64,000 nt of DNA, from the NCBI GenBank assembly GCA_035253825.1, contig DATFBM010000037.1:1-64000 (forward strand). Direction: 5' to 3'. Source of the DNA: JACCTH01 sp035253825. Lineage in GTDB: Bacteria; Actinomycetota; Acidimicrobiia; Spongiisociales; ZC4RG35. The notes below the pieces were generated by a model, which ran no database searches, was not told the origin of the DNA, and saw nothing but the letters and a program-made list of their open reading frames with translations. Position numbers and translations under genes: made by a program. Shown here piece after piece: positions 39,654-48,030 of the stretch. Every line of letters begins with the position of its first letter. The first letter of the stretch is position 1.

Positions 39654-39681
39654 TCTGATGTCTGATGTCTTAGGTCTGATG
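39654..39681 (+). repeat. Short 7-bp tandem repeats upstream of nuclease gene
   Basis: TCTGATG occurs three times in register (39654, 39661, 39675) with a degenerate TCTTAGG unit between the last two. It lies 39 bp before the nuclease -10. Could be a slippage repeat or binding sites. Confidence 0.6.
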
Positions 39682-39719
39682 TCTTGTCAACAAATCTCAT
39701 TCGTGTCATTCCCTCCTCG

Positions 39720-39725
39720 TATAGT
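39720..39725 (+). promoter_or_regulatory. -10 hexamer of leaderless nuclease gene
   Basis: TATAGT, seven bases before the GTG start at 39733; no Shine-Dalgarno is present, so transcription probably starts at the GTG itself. Confidence 0.6.
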
Positions 39726-39732
39726 CCCCACT

Positions 39733-40512
39733 GTGACGTTGGAGACGCTTTCGCCGAGTCGGGCTGGAGATTTCAAGGCCTGTCCCCAGCTCTTTCGGTT
39801 CCGGGCAATCGATCATCTTCCGGAACCGACCTCGCCCCAGCAGGCGCGCGGCACCACCGCTCACCTCGCCCTGCAACGGTTCTACGAGTTGACCCGCACA
39901 GAACGATCGCCCGAGCGCCTCTTCGATCTCTTCCGTCAGGCCTGGAGCGAATTGCGAAACGAAGAGGAATTCGCCGGGCTTTTTGCCTCCCTCGACGAAG
40001 AGCGTGCCTGGGGCGTCGACTCCATGACCCTCCTGGCCAATTACTTCCAGCTCGAGAATCCCGAAACCTTCGATCCGCTGGAGAGGGAACTCGACCTTCT
40101 GGAGCCGGTGGGCGAGGGCATGATGATCCGCGGCATCCTCGATCGGGTTGATCGCCGTGCCGACGGGCGCATCGTCATCACCGACTACAAAACCGGCGCG
40201 GCACCGCCCGAGACCTATTCGATCCCCGCCTTCTTCGCCCTCAAGATCTATGCCTTGTTGATACGGCGCCATCTGGCCGAGACCCCCGCCGAGGTAAGGC
40301 TCCTGTACCTGAACGGCCCAACGATGTATCGGTTCCCGGTCGACGATCGCCAGCTCGATGCGATGGAGAAACAACTCGCCGCCCTCTGGCTGGCCATCAA
40401 CAGGGCAATCGAACGCAACCACTTTCCTCCCCGGACCGGGCCTCTCTGCAACTGGTGCTCCTTTCGCTCCATCTGCCCAGCCTGGGAGAACCTGGAACAA
40501 CTCGCCGGCTAG
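39733..40512 (+). CDS. Stand-alone RecB/Cas4-like PD-(D/E)XK nuclease with four-cysteine cluster
   Basis: A 259-residue nuclease without helicase. The first cysteine is in DFKACPQLFRFRAIDHLPE, and three more are in LCNWCSFRSICPAW at the C terminus, the pattern of AddB/AdnA/Cas4 proteins that bind a 4Fe-4S cluster. The active site is present: the histidine of GTTAHLALQRF, RGILDRVDRRADGRIVITDYKTGAA with Asp and Asp-x-Lys. The chosen GTG lies seven bases after TATAGT. The open frame extends 91 codons upstream into RNA 2 but without homology. It precedes CAP and AdnA/B-like genes, all on the same strand. A role in DNA end processing or repair is likely. Confidence 0.85.
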   Translation: MTLETLSPSRAGDFKACPQLFRFRAIDHLPEPTSPQQARGTTAHLALQRFYELTRTERSPERLFDLFRQAWSELRNEEEFAGLFASLDEERAWGVDSMTLLANYFQLENPETFDPLERELDLLEPVGEGMMIRGILDRVDRRADGRIVITDYKTGAAPPETYSIPAFFALKIYALLIRRHLAETPAEVRLLYLNGPTMYRFPVDDRQLDAMEKQLAALWLAINRAIERNHFPPRTGPLCNWCSFRSICPAWENLEQLAG

Positions 40513-40615
40513 CCCAGCGTAGGCCTAAAGACCCTAAAGCCCTCCGGTTCGAGGCCGATACCTGCTCCTGGCAATGGGATGACCCAGCGCTGGCTGGGTG
40601 AACCGGGGAGCAAAA

Positions 40616-41455
40616 TTGAGGCGAGCAATTTTCTTGGGAACGGCCACCGTTTTGTGGGTCGTCGCCTTGCAGTTCATAAGCGGCGCCATCGAGCCACCCC
40701 GGGAAGTCGATCTCACCGACCTCAGCTTCACCTCCGAGCCCGAACCCCGTCCCACCAACCTGATGTTCGCCCTCGACAGCAACATTGGTGTCAGATTCCC
40801 GAGCCTCGATCAATTCTTCCGCCGCACTGGGAAATCACCGGCCTCGACCTTCAGCTCCTTCGCAGTCCCGGCCACTTCAGCCGCCACCTCCAGCACCACC
40901 ACGACCAGCGCCAGCACCACGACCACCTCGACGACGGCCCCAACCACCACCTCCCGCCCAGTGGCCACCACATCGCCTCCCGCTACCACGCCAGCAACGA
41001 CCGCCCCTCCGGCTACCACAGCCCCGCCGACGACGGCCCCACCCGCCGCAACCCCGCCCGTCACTGCCCCGCCAACCACCGCCGCCCCGGCGGGGAGTTT
41101 CAACGCCGCCGCCGAGTCGGATTTCGCCTCCAGAATCAATGGCCTGCGGGCCTCGGTTGGAAGACCCGCCCTCTCGGGGAACGCCGAGCTCCAGAACTAC
41201 GCCCGCTGGTGGGCCAAGTACATGGCAGAGCACAACAGCTTCGCCCATTCCGACATCGGAACCCTGTTAGACCCCTGGACCATCGTCGGAGAGAACATCG
41301 GCGCCGGTGGCAATGTCGCCGGGATCTTCGGGGCGTTGGTTAACAGCCCCGGGCACTACAACAACATGGTCGAGGCTCGCTTCACCGCCGTCGGGGTCGG
41401 CGTCTTCATCGACGCCTCGGGCAAGTTATGGACTGCCCACGTGTTCGCCGGCTAG
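40616..41455 (+). CDS. Secreted CAP/SCP-domain protein with Thr/Pro-rich linker
   Basis: A 279-residue exported protein. The N terminus (RRAIFLGTATVLWVVALQFISGA) is a signal peptide or anchor. Residues about 85-160 are a low-complexity Ser/Thr/Pro/Ala linker (SSTTTTSAS, TTSTTAPTTT, TAPPTTAPP), likely spanning the wall or glycosylated. The C-terminal CAP domain has SDFASRINGLRASVGRPAL, FAHSD (His), VGENIGAG (Glu) and NSPGHYNNMVEARFTAVGVGVF (His), the four conserved cavity residues. TTG at 40616 follows GGGGAG by five bases and is preferred; GTG at 40598 is the alternative. Its place between nuclease genes may be coincidental. Confidence 0.85.
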   Translation: MRRAIFLGTATVLWVVALQFISGAIEPPREVDLTDLSFTSEPEPRPTNLMFALDSNIGVRFPSLDQFFRRTGKSPASTFSSFAVPATSAATSSTTTTSASTTTTSTTAPTTTSRPVATTSPPATTPATTAPPATTAPPTTAPPAATPPVTAPPTTAAPAGSFNAAAESDFASRINGLRASVGRPALSGNAELQNYARWWAKYMAEHNSFAHSDIGTLLDPWTIVGENIGAGGNVAGIFGALVNSPGHYNNMVEARFTAVGVGVFIDASGKLWTAHVFAG

Positions 41456-41468
41456 ACCGGAGTATCTG

Positions 41469-41494
41469 TCACTCAAGCGCTGTACTTTGAGTGA
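41469..41494. promoter_or_regulatory. Inverted repeat over the adnA-like promoter
   Basis: TCACTCAA (41469-41476) and TTGAGTGA (41487-41494) are perfect 8-bp arms with a 10-base spacer. The -10-like TACTTT (41483-41488) and the base before the GTG lie within it. There is no T-tract, so an operator is more likely than a terminator. Confidence 0.5.
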
Positions 41495-44482
41495 GTGACA
41501 TTGGAGAAGGCCGACCGGCGCATCGGACCCTCCGATTGGGAGGAAGCCCTCGCCGACACGGAAGGCCCACAGATAATCGTCGCCGGTCCCGGAACCGGAA
41601 AGACCGAGTTCCTGGTTCGTCGGGCGCGGTTTCTGATTCAAGCGGGGATTGCCGACCCGGCTGAAATCCTCGTCCTCACCTTCTCCCGTCGGACGGCCGC
41701 CGACATCTCCTCGCGGTCATCAAAGGGAGGAGTTCCGATCCCGGGCGTTGCCACCTACCACGCGTTTGCTCGACGTCTCCTGGAAGCCCACGCCACCACG
41801 GGTGGGCTTCCAGGAACTGTCCCGACGCTTCTCACCACTCCCGAGCAAACGGCATTGGTGCGCGAGCTGTTGGCCAAGGAAGATCCCGCCGACTGGCCAG
41901 TACCACTCAGCGCGTTGCTTTCGTCTGTCACGCTCTCCGCTGAGATCGCCGACTTCCTGCTCCGGTGTCAGGAGCGAATCGTCAGTCCCGAGTCGCTGGC
42001 CGCACTCGCGGCCGGCTGGGACCGATGGCGAGCGTTGCCACAATTCATGGAGCGATACCTCGCTGAGCTCAAGGCCCGAAACCGCCTCGACTACGGCAGC
42101 ATCCTTGCCCAGGCCATGAGCCTGCTCGAAGCAGAAACCGTCAGGGAAGCCGTCAGCGCGCAATTTCGGTACCTGCTTGTTGACGAATATCAGGACACGT
42201 CAGCCGCTCAAGCGCACTTGCTCGACCTCCTCTCGGCCCAACATCGCAACATCACCGTCACCGGTGACCCCTACCAATCGATCTACTCCTTCCGCGGCGC
42301 CGACCTCGAAAACGTCGCCCTTTTTCCCGACCGATTTCGGGCACTGGACGGCAGCCCGGCCCAGCGGCTGATCCTCACCACCAGCTTCCGGGTGCCGGCC
42401 CAGGTCCTCGATAGCGCCTTGCGCCTCGTTTCCGGCGGTGACCTGCCAGGCGGGGCGGGAAAGGTGACGCCGGCTCCACACCGAGGGCGGGTCGAGGCAT
42501 ATGTCTTCGACCAGGCGAGTGGCGAAGCCGACTGGATCGCCGGCAAGGTCGAGCGGATTCATCTCGAGGGCCGGATTCCGTACTCCCGCATGGCGGTGCT
42601 GGTCCGATCCAGCCGCCACTTGTTGCCAGAGCTCTCCCGCGCTTTGGAGCGCCGCCAGATCGACCACCTGCGTCCCGATCGCCGTTTGAGCGACCACCCC
42701 GCGGTTCGGATCATCTTCGATCTCGCCATTGCCTCATTCGCACAATCTCAGGAACCCGGGCCGGGCTGGGCCGAGGAATCCGATCAGGCAATGCGACGCC
42801 TTCTCCTGGGACCACTGCTCTCCATATCGCTCGGTCGCGAGAGGGAATTGCTACGGGAACGACGGCGGACCCGAAGGTCCTGGAGCGACATCCTCATGAC
42901 CAGTGAAATTGGTTCGCCTGAGCTCCGCCGGCTCCTTATCGATCCCCAGTGGTGTCGTGGAAGCTCCGCTGCCAATGGCTTCTGGCACGTCTGGACGACG
43001 CTTCCCGAACTCGTCGCTCTCGTCGAAGATCCCGAGTTGGGCGACTTCCGACGTGCGTGGACCGAGCTTTCCCAGGCCCTCGATCAGCAACGTGAGCGCG
43101 ACCCGTCCGTTGATCTGATCGAGTACGAGCGCCTTTCCAGCCAGGATGACTTCGAGGCGGTTCCGCTGCTCTCGATCGAGCCCGGTCCAGGCGACCAGCT
43201 CACCTTGACGACATTGCATCAAGCCAAGGGTCTCGAATTCGACGTCGTCATCATCGCCGACGCCGCTGAGGGAGTCTTCCCCAGCCTGCAGCGGCGAAGC
43301 GCCCTCCTGCGCCCCGATCGCCTCAACCCGGGGGAAAGCCCCGAAGAGGCAGTCCGCTTTCGACTTCAGGAAGAAATGAGATTGGCCTATACGGCGATGA
43401 CCCGCGCTCGCAGCCAGGTGATTTGGACGGCGACCGCCGCCGCCATCGATGAGGGAGAAAGGCGACCCTCGCGGTTTCTCCTCGCCGCCAGCGGCGCCCA
43501 ATCCTTCGCTGATCTCGGCCCCCCGGGTCCCGACCCCACGCCTGTAACGGCGGCTGAATTGCAGGCCCTACTTCGTCTCACAGTTTCGGACCCCACTGCT
43601 CCTCCGGCTGATCGGTTGGCGGCGCTTTCGCTACTCGCAGATCCAGGTCAGACACTGTGGGACGCCCGTCGTTTTGCCGGAACAGCCGAGAAGGGTCCCG
43701 ATACCGGGGTCATCACTCTGCCGCTGCGGATGGCCCCGACGAGTGCTCAGAGTTATGAGGATTGCCCCCGCCGCTACGTATTCGAGAGACATCTCGAAGC
43801 CACTGACGTGGCAAGTCCCTACGCCCATTACGGAAGTCTCATCCATCTCGTGCTTGAACGGGCCGAGAGCGCAGCCATCGATTCTGGGCGTCCGCGCGCT
43901 CAGGTTGACGAGGCCCTGGCCGAATTGGAACGCGTATGGGCTGAACTGGCCGACTTTGGATCCCCGATTCTCAACGACGCCTGGAAGGCAAAGGGCAGGA
44001 AACTGATCACGAATCTGTACGAGAACTGGCCCGGAAACGGCGCCATCGGGATCAAAACCGAGAAGAAGGTGACCGCCGACATCGGCAACGTGGTTTGGCG
44101 GGGGAGGATCGACCGTATCGAGCAAACGGCCCCCGGGCAGCTTCGCATCGTGGATTACAAGACCGGTACCCAGCAGCCGACGATCTCCGATGCCGCCGCC
44201 TCGCTCCAACTCGGCTTTTACCTGCTGGCCGTCAAGACCGACCCCGAGCTTTCTCTTCTCGGTGACGCCACGGAGGCCGAACTTTGGTATCCCGAATGCC
44301 AGCAGCCGCGCCGCAAGTTCGATTACGCCAACCTGAAAGCGGTCATCGATCGACTAGGAGCTCTCACCGGCGGGATCCTCAACGAGCAATGGGATCCCAA
44401 GCCTGGCAAGCAGTGCGAGCGATGTGGCGTGCGACTGGTTTGTCCTGCCTGGCCGGAAGGACGGGAGGGATTCCGCCTTTGA
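41495..44482 (+). CDS. UvrD-like helicase with C-terminal RecB nuclease (AdnA-like)
   Basis: A 995-residue helicase-nuclease, resembling one subunit of the actinobacterial AdnAB double-strand-break resection machine. Superfamily 1 motifs: Walker A GPGTGKT (31-37), motif Ia LVLTFSRRTAADI, Walker B LLVDEYQDTSAAQAHLL, motif III GDPYQSIYSFRGA, motif IV TTSFRVPAQVL, motif V LTLTTLHQAKGLEFDVVIIAD, motif VI AYTAMTRARSQV. The C-terminal nuclease has VWRGRIDRIEQTAPGQLRIVDYKTGTQQ and the four-cysteine iron-sulfur set (SYEDCPRRY; CERCGVRLVC). GTG at 41495 lies six bases after TACTTT. It overlaps the next gene by 4 bp (TTGA). Confidence 0.9.
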   Translation: MTLEKADRRIGPSDWEEALADTEGPQIIVAGPGTGKTEFLVRRARFLIQAGIADPAEILVLTFSRRTAADISSRSSKGGVPIPGVATYHAFARRLLEAHATTGGLPGTVPTLLTTPEQTALVRELLAKEDPADWPVPLSALLSSVTLSAEIADFLLRCQERIVSPESLAALAAGWDRWRALPQFMERYLAELKARNRLDYGSILAQAMSLLEAETVREAVSAQFRYLLVDEYQDTSAAQAHLLDLLSAQHRNITVTGDPYQSIYSFRGADLENVALFPDRFRALDGSPAQRLILTTSFRVPAQVLDSALRLVSGGDLPGGAGKVTPAPHRGRVEAYVFDQASGEADWIAGKVERIHLEGRIPYSRMAVLVRSSRHLLPELSRALERRQIDHLRPDRRLSDHPAVRIIFDLAIASFAQSQEPGPGWAEESDQAMRRLLLGPLLSISLGRERELLRERRRTRRSWSDILMTSEIGSPELRRLLIDPQWCRGSSAANGFWHVWTTLPELVALVEDPELGDFRRAWTELSQALDQQRERDPSVDLIEYERLSSQDDFEAVPLLSIEPGPGDQLTLTTLHQAKGLEFDVVIIADAAEGVFPSLQRRSALLRPDRLNPGESPEEAVRFRLQEEMRLAYTAMTRARSQVIWTATAAAIDEGERRPSRFLLAASGAQSFADLGPPGPDPTPVTAAELQALLRLTVSDPTAPPADRLAALSLLADPGQTLWDARRFAGTAEKGPDTGVITLPLRMAPTSAQSYEDCPRRYVFERHLEATDVASPYAHYGSLIHLVLERAESAAIDSGRPRAQVDEALAELERVWAELADFGSPILNDAWKAKGRKLITNLYENWPGNGAIGIKTEKKVTADIGNVVWRGRIDRIEQTAPGQLRIVDYKTGTQQPTISDAAASLQLGFYLLAVKTDPELSLLGDATEAELWYPECQQPRRKFDYANLKAVIDRLGALTGGILNEQWDPKPGKQCERCGVRLVCPAWPEGREGFRL

Positions 44483-47400
44483 TCGTCCCAACGGCTGAGC
44501 AGCGCGCTGTCGTCGAGCATCCACTCGAACCGCTTCGTGTCGAAGCCGGTGCTGGGACCGGCAAGACGGCCACGATTGCCATGCGGGTGGTTCACCTTGT
44601 TAACGAGGTTGGTCTTGAGCCCGAGTCGATTCTGGGCATCACCTTCACCAACAAGGCCGCAGCCGAATTGGCCGACCGGATCAGAGCCGCACTAGCGAGA
44701 ACCTCGAACCTCGATCCGGGTCGGGAAGTCGAAGTCCATACCTACCACGGCTTCGCCCACCAGCTCCTGCGGGAGTATGGAGCGCTCGTCGAGGTGGAGC
44801 GAACCACCGAGGTCATCACCCCCACCTTCTCCCGCCAGCTAATCGAGGTGGTGATGGCCAACGTCGAGTTGCCGGCCCTCAATCCAGCCAACCGGGGGAA
44901 TGTCGACGACATCCGCCGCCTCGGTTCGGCACTCGGGGACAACCTCCTGGAGCCGAATCAGATTGAGATTCCGCCCTCCCTCGATCAGGCATGGTCGACG
45001 CGGGCTTCGCTCCTCAAAGGCCTCGCGGCCTACCAGCAAGAGAAGCGCCGCCGCGGAGTGGTCGACTACTCCGACCTGATACTCCGCGCGCAGCAGCTGG
45101 TGAGCAGATATCCCGAGGTCAGCAGCGAATTCCGCGCTCGTTATGGGGCGGTGATGCTGGACGAGTACCAGGACACGAACCCCGCCCAGCGCGAGCTGCT
45201 CCGTCTCCTGTTTGGGGATGGATTCCCGGTCATGGCCGTGGGCGACATTGATCAGACGATCTACGAGTGGCGCGGTGCCTCCCCACACAACTTCGCTCAG
45301 TTTCCCTCCCACTTTCCCCGCCCGGATGGCCACCCGGCCCCCACCCGATCGCTGACTCTCAACCGTCGTTCCCTACCAGCGATTCTTGCGATCGCCAATG
45401 CCGTCCGGGAAAGGACGGGGTCTGGGCAAAAGCTCCTGCGTCCTCTCGACGGCTCCATCGGTGGCGAGGTTGCGGTCTCCTGGCATGCCGACGCGGTGGC
45501 CGAAGCCGAAGACATCGCCCGCCGGATCCAAGAGCTCTCCGCAACTTGTGAATGGCGCGACATGGCGGTGCTGTTTCGGAAGAACAAGGACATGACGCTG
45601 GTCCACGACGCCCTGCGAGCGGCGGAAATCCCCGTAGAAGTCGCCAACCTCGGTGGGCTTCTGGCCGTACCCGAGGTCACAGACCTCCATGCCTGGTTGC
45701 GGCTTTTGCAGGTTCCGGAGGACTCGCCGGCCTTTTACCGGATCCTGCTCGGGTCGCGTTTCCGCCTCGGGCTCGGTGATCTGGCCAACCTCTCCAACTG
45801 GGCCCGGGGTCTCAACCGAGACGAAGAAGCGACTGTTCCCCAGCACACATTGCTCGAAGCGATCGATCACCTCGACGAGCTCGACAAACTGCGGCCAACG
45901 GCGCGTGTCGCCCTCCAGGGATTTCGTGAGGAGTACCGATCGCTTCTCGCCTCGGCCCAGGGCGTCTCGCTCGTAGAGCTCTGCCGCCAGATCCTCGACC
46001 GGACCGGTGCCTGGAACGATCTGGCGGCCATGCCGGCCAGCGCTCAGCTTTCCGCCCGACTCAACCTCTACCGGTTCCTTGACCTCACCGAGGACTGGAG
46101 TCCTCTCGAAGGGGCACCTTCCCTCGGAGCCTTCCTGCGTCATCTCGAGGCGATGGCCGAGGAACGCTCCGAAGAGCTCGATACCGCCCGGCTCTCCGGT
46201 GAGAACGCCGTGACCTTGGTCACGGTTCACCGCGCCAAGGGACTCGAGTGGGATGTGGTCTTCCTCCCCGCTTGCTATCAGGGCAACTTTCCCACCCGGT
46301 CACAGGGCTTTGACAATCCGCTCACCAATGGTCGCTATCTCCCCTACGAATACCGACTTGACCAACGGTGGCTGCCTGCAATCAGCCGCGACCGCTCCGA
46401 TGCCGAGAACAAAGATCTGTTGCGGGCCGCGCACGAGCAGCAGGAGTGGAGGATCGCATATGTCGCCACGACCAGGCCTCGCCAACGTCTTTTTGTCAGC
46501 GGCGCTTACTGGTATGGCGTCTCCGAGACCAACGCCAAGGCGGTGGAGCCGAGCGAGGTGTGGAGCCTCATAGCCGCCCAACCCGGGACGCGGGTCGATT
46601 CACGCCCAACCAAGGCACCGCCCCAGCCCTCCCTGCTGCGTTTCGAGCCGGAAGCGGCGGCTCCCGACCCTCTATTCCCCGACGGTTGGGAGCAAGGGCT
46701 CCGCAACGAGCTGACGAATTCCGGCTGGGCACGAACGCTCGCCGCCGATGCCACCTCTCTCGACCTAAAGCGAAACCAATTCGAGCAAATGATCCTCGAT
46801 CTCCCGGCTCCGCTGGTCGCCCCCGCCGCCCACGCCCTGTCCACGTCGGTCACCGGTCTCGTCACGTACGCGTCGTGTCCCCAGCGCTTCTTCTGGTCAG
46901 AGATCGAGCGACTGCCGCGGATGTCCTCCCAGGCGGCGCGCGCCGGCACCTTGGTTCATCGAGCGATTGAGCTCCACAACCGTGGGCATGTCCCGCTCGA
47001 AGACGTCGACTGGAGCTCTTCTGATCCCTTCGAAGACAGCGGCGAGCGCCCCGAGTCCAGTTGGTCGCGGTTCCAGAACAGTCGCTTCGCCCAGGTCCGT
47101 CCGCTCATGATCGAGCACCAGTTCCTGATGAGAGTGGGGGCAATCGAAGTCAAAGGGCGGATCGATGCCGTCTACGACGGAGGCGGCTGGGAGATCGTGG
47201 ACTTCAAGACCGGGTCACCCGCAGAGGACGACGCCACCAACGAGGCGCGTCTCGTTCAACTCCAGGCCTACGCCAGCGCGGCGCGCAATGGCCATCTAGG
47301 AAGATCGGCTCCGGAACGACTGCAGGTCACTTTCGCCTATTTCGGCTCGCGTCCCACCGAAAGCACCTACTCCGTTGACGCTGGTTGGGAAAAAACAGCC

Positions 47401-47535
47401 GACGACCGACTGCAGTCTCTGGCCGGCGGCATCGAGGCGAAGGATTGGACACCCACGCCATCGATGGCGTGTCATTCCTGTGACTTCTTGCGCTTTTGCC
47501 CGGCCGGCCGCAGCTTTGTTGCCAATGAGGGCTGA
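44479..47535 (+). CDS. UvrD-like helicase with C-terminal RecB nuclease (AdnB-like)
   Basis: Second, 1018-residue helicase-nuclease. TTG at 44479 is chosen: it overlaps the previous stop (TTGA) and lies eight bases after GGAGGG; the frame extends further upstream inside the previous gene. Walker A AGAGTGKT (23-30), LGITFTNKAAAELADRIRAAL, VMLDEYQDTNPAQRELL, GDIDQTIYEWRGA, LTLNRRSLPAIL, VTLVTVHRAKGLEWDVVFLPA and VATTRPRQRLFVSG give a complete motor. The nuclease end has the four-cysteine set (TYASCPQRFFW; CHSCDFLRFC) and GRIDAVYDGGGWEIVDFKTGSP. With the first gene it would make a dimer with two motors and two nucleases. It converges on dtd with 2 bp between stops. Confidence 0.9.
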   Translation: MIVPTAEQRAVVEHPLEPLRVEAGAGTGKTATIAMRVVHLVNEVGLEPESILGITFTNKAAAELADRIRAALARTSNLDPGREVEVHTYHGFAHQLLREYGALVEVERTTEVITPTFSRQLIEVVMANVELPALNPANRGNVDDIRRLGSALGDNLLEPNQIEIPPSLDQAWSTRASLLKGLAAYQQEKRRRGVVDYSDLILRAQQLVSRYPEVSSEFRARYGAVMLDEYQDTNPAQRELLRLLFGDGFPVMAVGDIDQTIYEWRGASPHNFAQFPSHFPRPDGHPAPTRSLTLNRRSLPAILAIANAVRERTGSGQKLLRPLDGSIGGEVAVSWHADAVAEAEDIARRIQELSATCEWRDMAVLFRKNKDMTLVHDALRAAEIPVEVANLGGLLAVPEVTDLHAWLRLLQVPEDSPAFYRILLGSRFRLGLGDLANLSNWARGLNRDEEATVPQHTLLEAIDHLDELDKLRPTARVALQGFREEYRSLLASAQGVSLVELCRQILDRTGAWNDLAAMPASAQLSARLNLYRFLDLTEDWSPLEGAPSLGAFLRHLEAMAEERSEELDTARLSGENAVTLVTVHRAKGLEWDVVFLPACYQGNFPTRSQGFDNPLTNGRYLPYEYRLDQRWLPAISRDRSDAENKDLLRAAHEQQEWRIAYVATTRPRQRLFVSGAYWYGVSETNAKAVEPSEVWSLIAAQPGTRVDSRPTKAPPQPSLLRFEPEAAAPDPLFPDGWEQGLRNELTNSGWARTLAADATSLDLKRNQFEQMILDLPAPLVAPAAHALSTSVTGLVTYASCPQRFFWSEIERLPRMSSQAARAGTLVHRAIELHNRGHVPLEDVDWSSSDPFEDSGERPESSWSRFQNSRFAQVRPLMIEHQFLMRVGAIEVKGRIDAVYDGGGWEIVDFKTGSPAEDDATNEARLVQLQAYASAARNGHLGRSAPERLQVTFAYFGSRPTESTYSVDAGWEKTADDRLQSLAGGIEAKDWTPTPSMACHSCDFLRFCPAGRSFVANEG

Positions 47536-47537
47536 CC

Positions 47538-47996
47538 TCAAACGAAGCGTCCCCCGCGAGTCTCGATCAAGATCGTCACCGGGCCCTGGTTGACCAACTC
47601 CACCTCCATCTTGGCCCCGAAGCTGCCCCTGGCCACCGGCAAGCTGCGCTCCTCAAGGCAGCTGGCGAAGAGCTCGATCAGAGGCTGAGCTTGCTCTGGT
47701 GCCGCGGAACCCGTGAACGATGGACGGCGTCCCCGGGCCACATCCCCATAGAGGGTGAATTGACTGACCACCATCACTTCACCGGAAACGTCTGTCACCG
47801 AGCGGTTCATATGGTCGTTTTCATCACCGAAGATCCGCAGGCCGGCAATCTTTTGGGCTAACGCTCGGGCATCCTTCTCGGTGTCATCGGGGCTTGCTGC
47901 CACCAGTACCAACAAGCCCTGGGTAATGGATCCCACCGCGGCTCCTTCAACCAGGACTCGGGCGCGCTTGACCCTCTGCACCACCGCTCGCACCAT
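47538..47996 (-). CDS. dtd: D-aminoacyl-tRNA deacylase
   Basis: Editing enzyme that removes D-amino acids from mischarged tRNA. From the ATG at 47996 it has 152 residues: MVRAVVQRVKRARVLVEG ... GLLVLVAASPDDTEKDARALAQKIAGLRIFGDEN, the catalytic SQFTLYGD (Ser-Gln-Phe-Thr motif) and GSFGAKMEVELVNQGPVTILIET with the Gly-cisPro-like NQGPVT motif. All DTD signatures are intact. The longer frame to 48320 runs antisense into plsB and was dropped. Confidence 0.96.
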   Translation of the reverse strand: MVRAVVQRVKRARVLVEGAAVGSITQGLLVLVAASPDDTEKDARALAQKIAGLRIFGDENDHMNRSVTDVSGEVMVVSQFTLYGDVARGRRPSFTGSAAPEQAQPLIELFASCLEERSLPVARGSFGAKMEVELVNQGPVTILIETRGGRFV

Positions 47997-48017
47997 CCCA
48001 GTCTGACATTGGGGCCA

Positions 48018-48023
48018 TAACAT
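48018..48023 (+). promoter_or_regulatory. -10 hexamer of leaderless plsB-like gene
   Basis: TAACAT, seven bases before the GTG at 48031, in the 34-bp gap between divergent dtd and plsB. No Shine-Dalgarno precedes the GTG. A TGTTAT on the opposite strand overlaps it and could serve dtd. Confidence 0.45.
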
Positions 48024-48030
48024 CGAAGGC

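Noticed and set aside
39162..39665. Short open frames on both strands in the RNA region
   Set aside because: They cross terminators and promoter elements, and have no ribosome-binding sites; hairpin and promoter evidence favours RNA.
39654..39681. Possible CRISPR-like array (TCTGATG repeats)
   Set aside because: Units are only 7 bp with no spacers, so a simple tandem repeat.
39460..39732. Upstream extension of the small nuclease gene
   Set aside because: Overlaps RNA 2 and its terminator, lacks homology; GTG at 39733 has a well-placed -10.
40535..40610. Possible tRNA (CCGGTTCGAGGCC resembles a T-arm) and an ACCCAGC-GCTG-GCTGGGT hairpin
   Set aside because: No acceptor, D or anticodon stems could be formed around it, and the hairpin has no T-tract.
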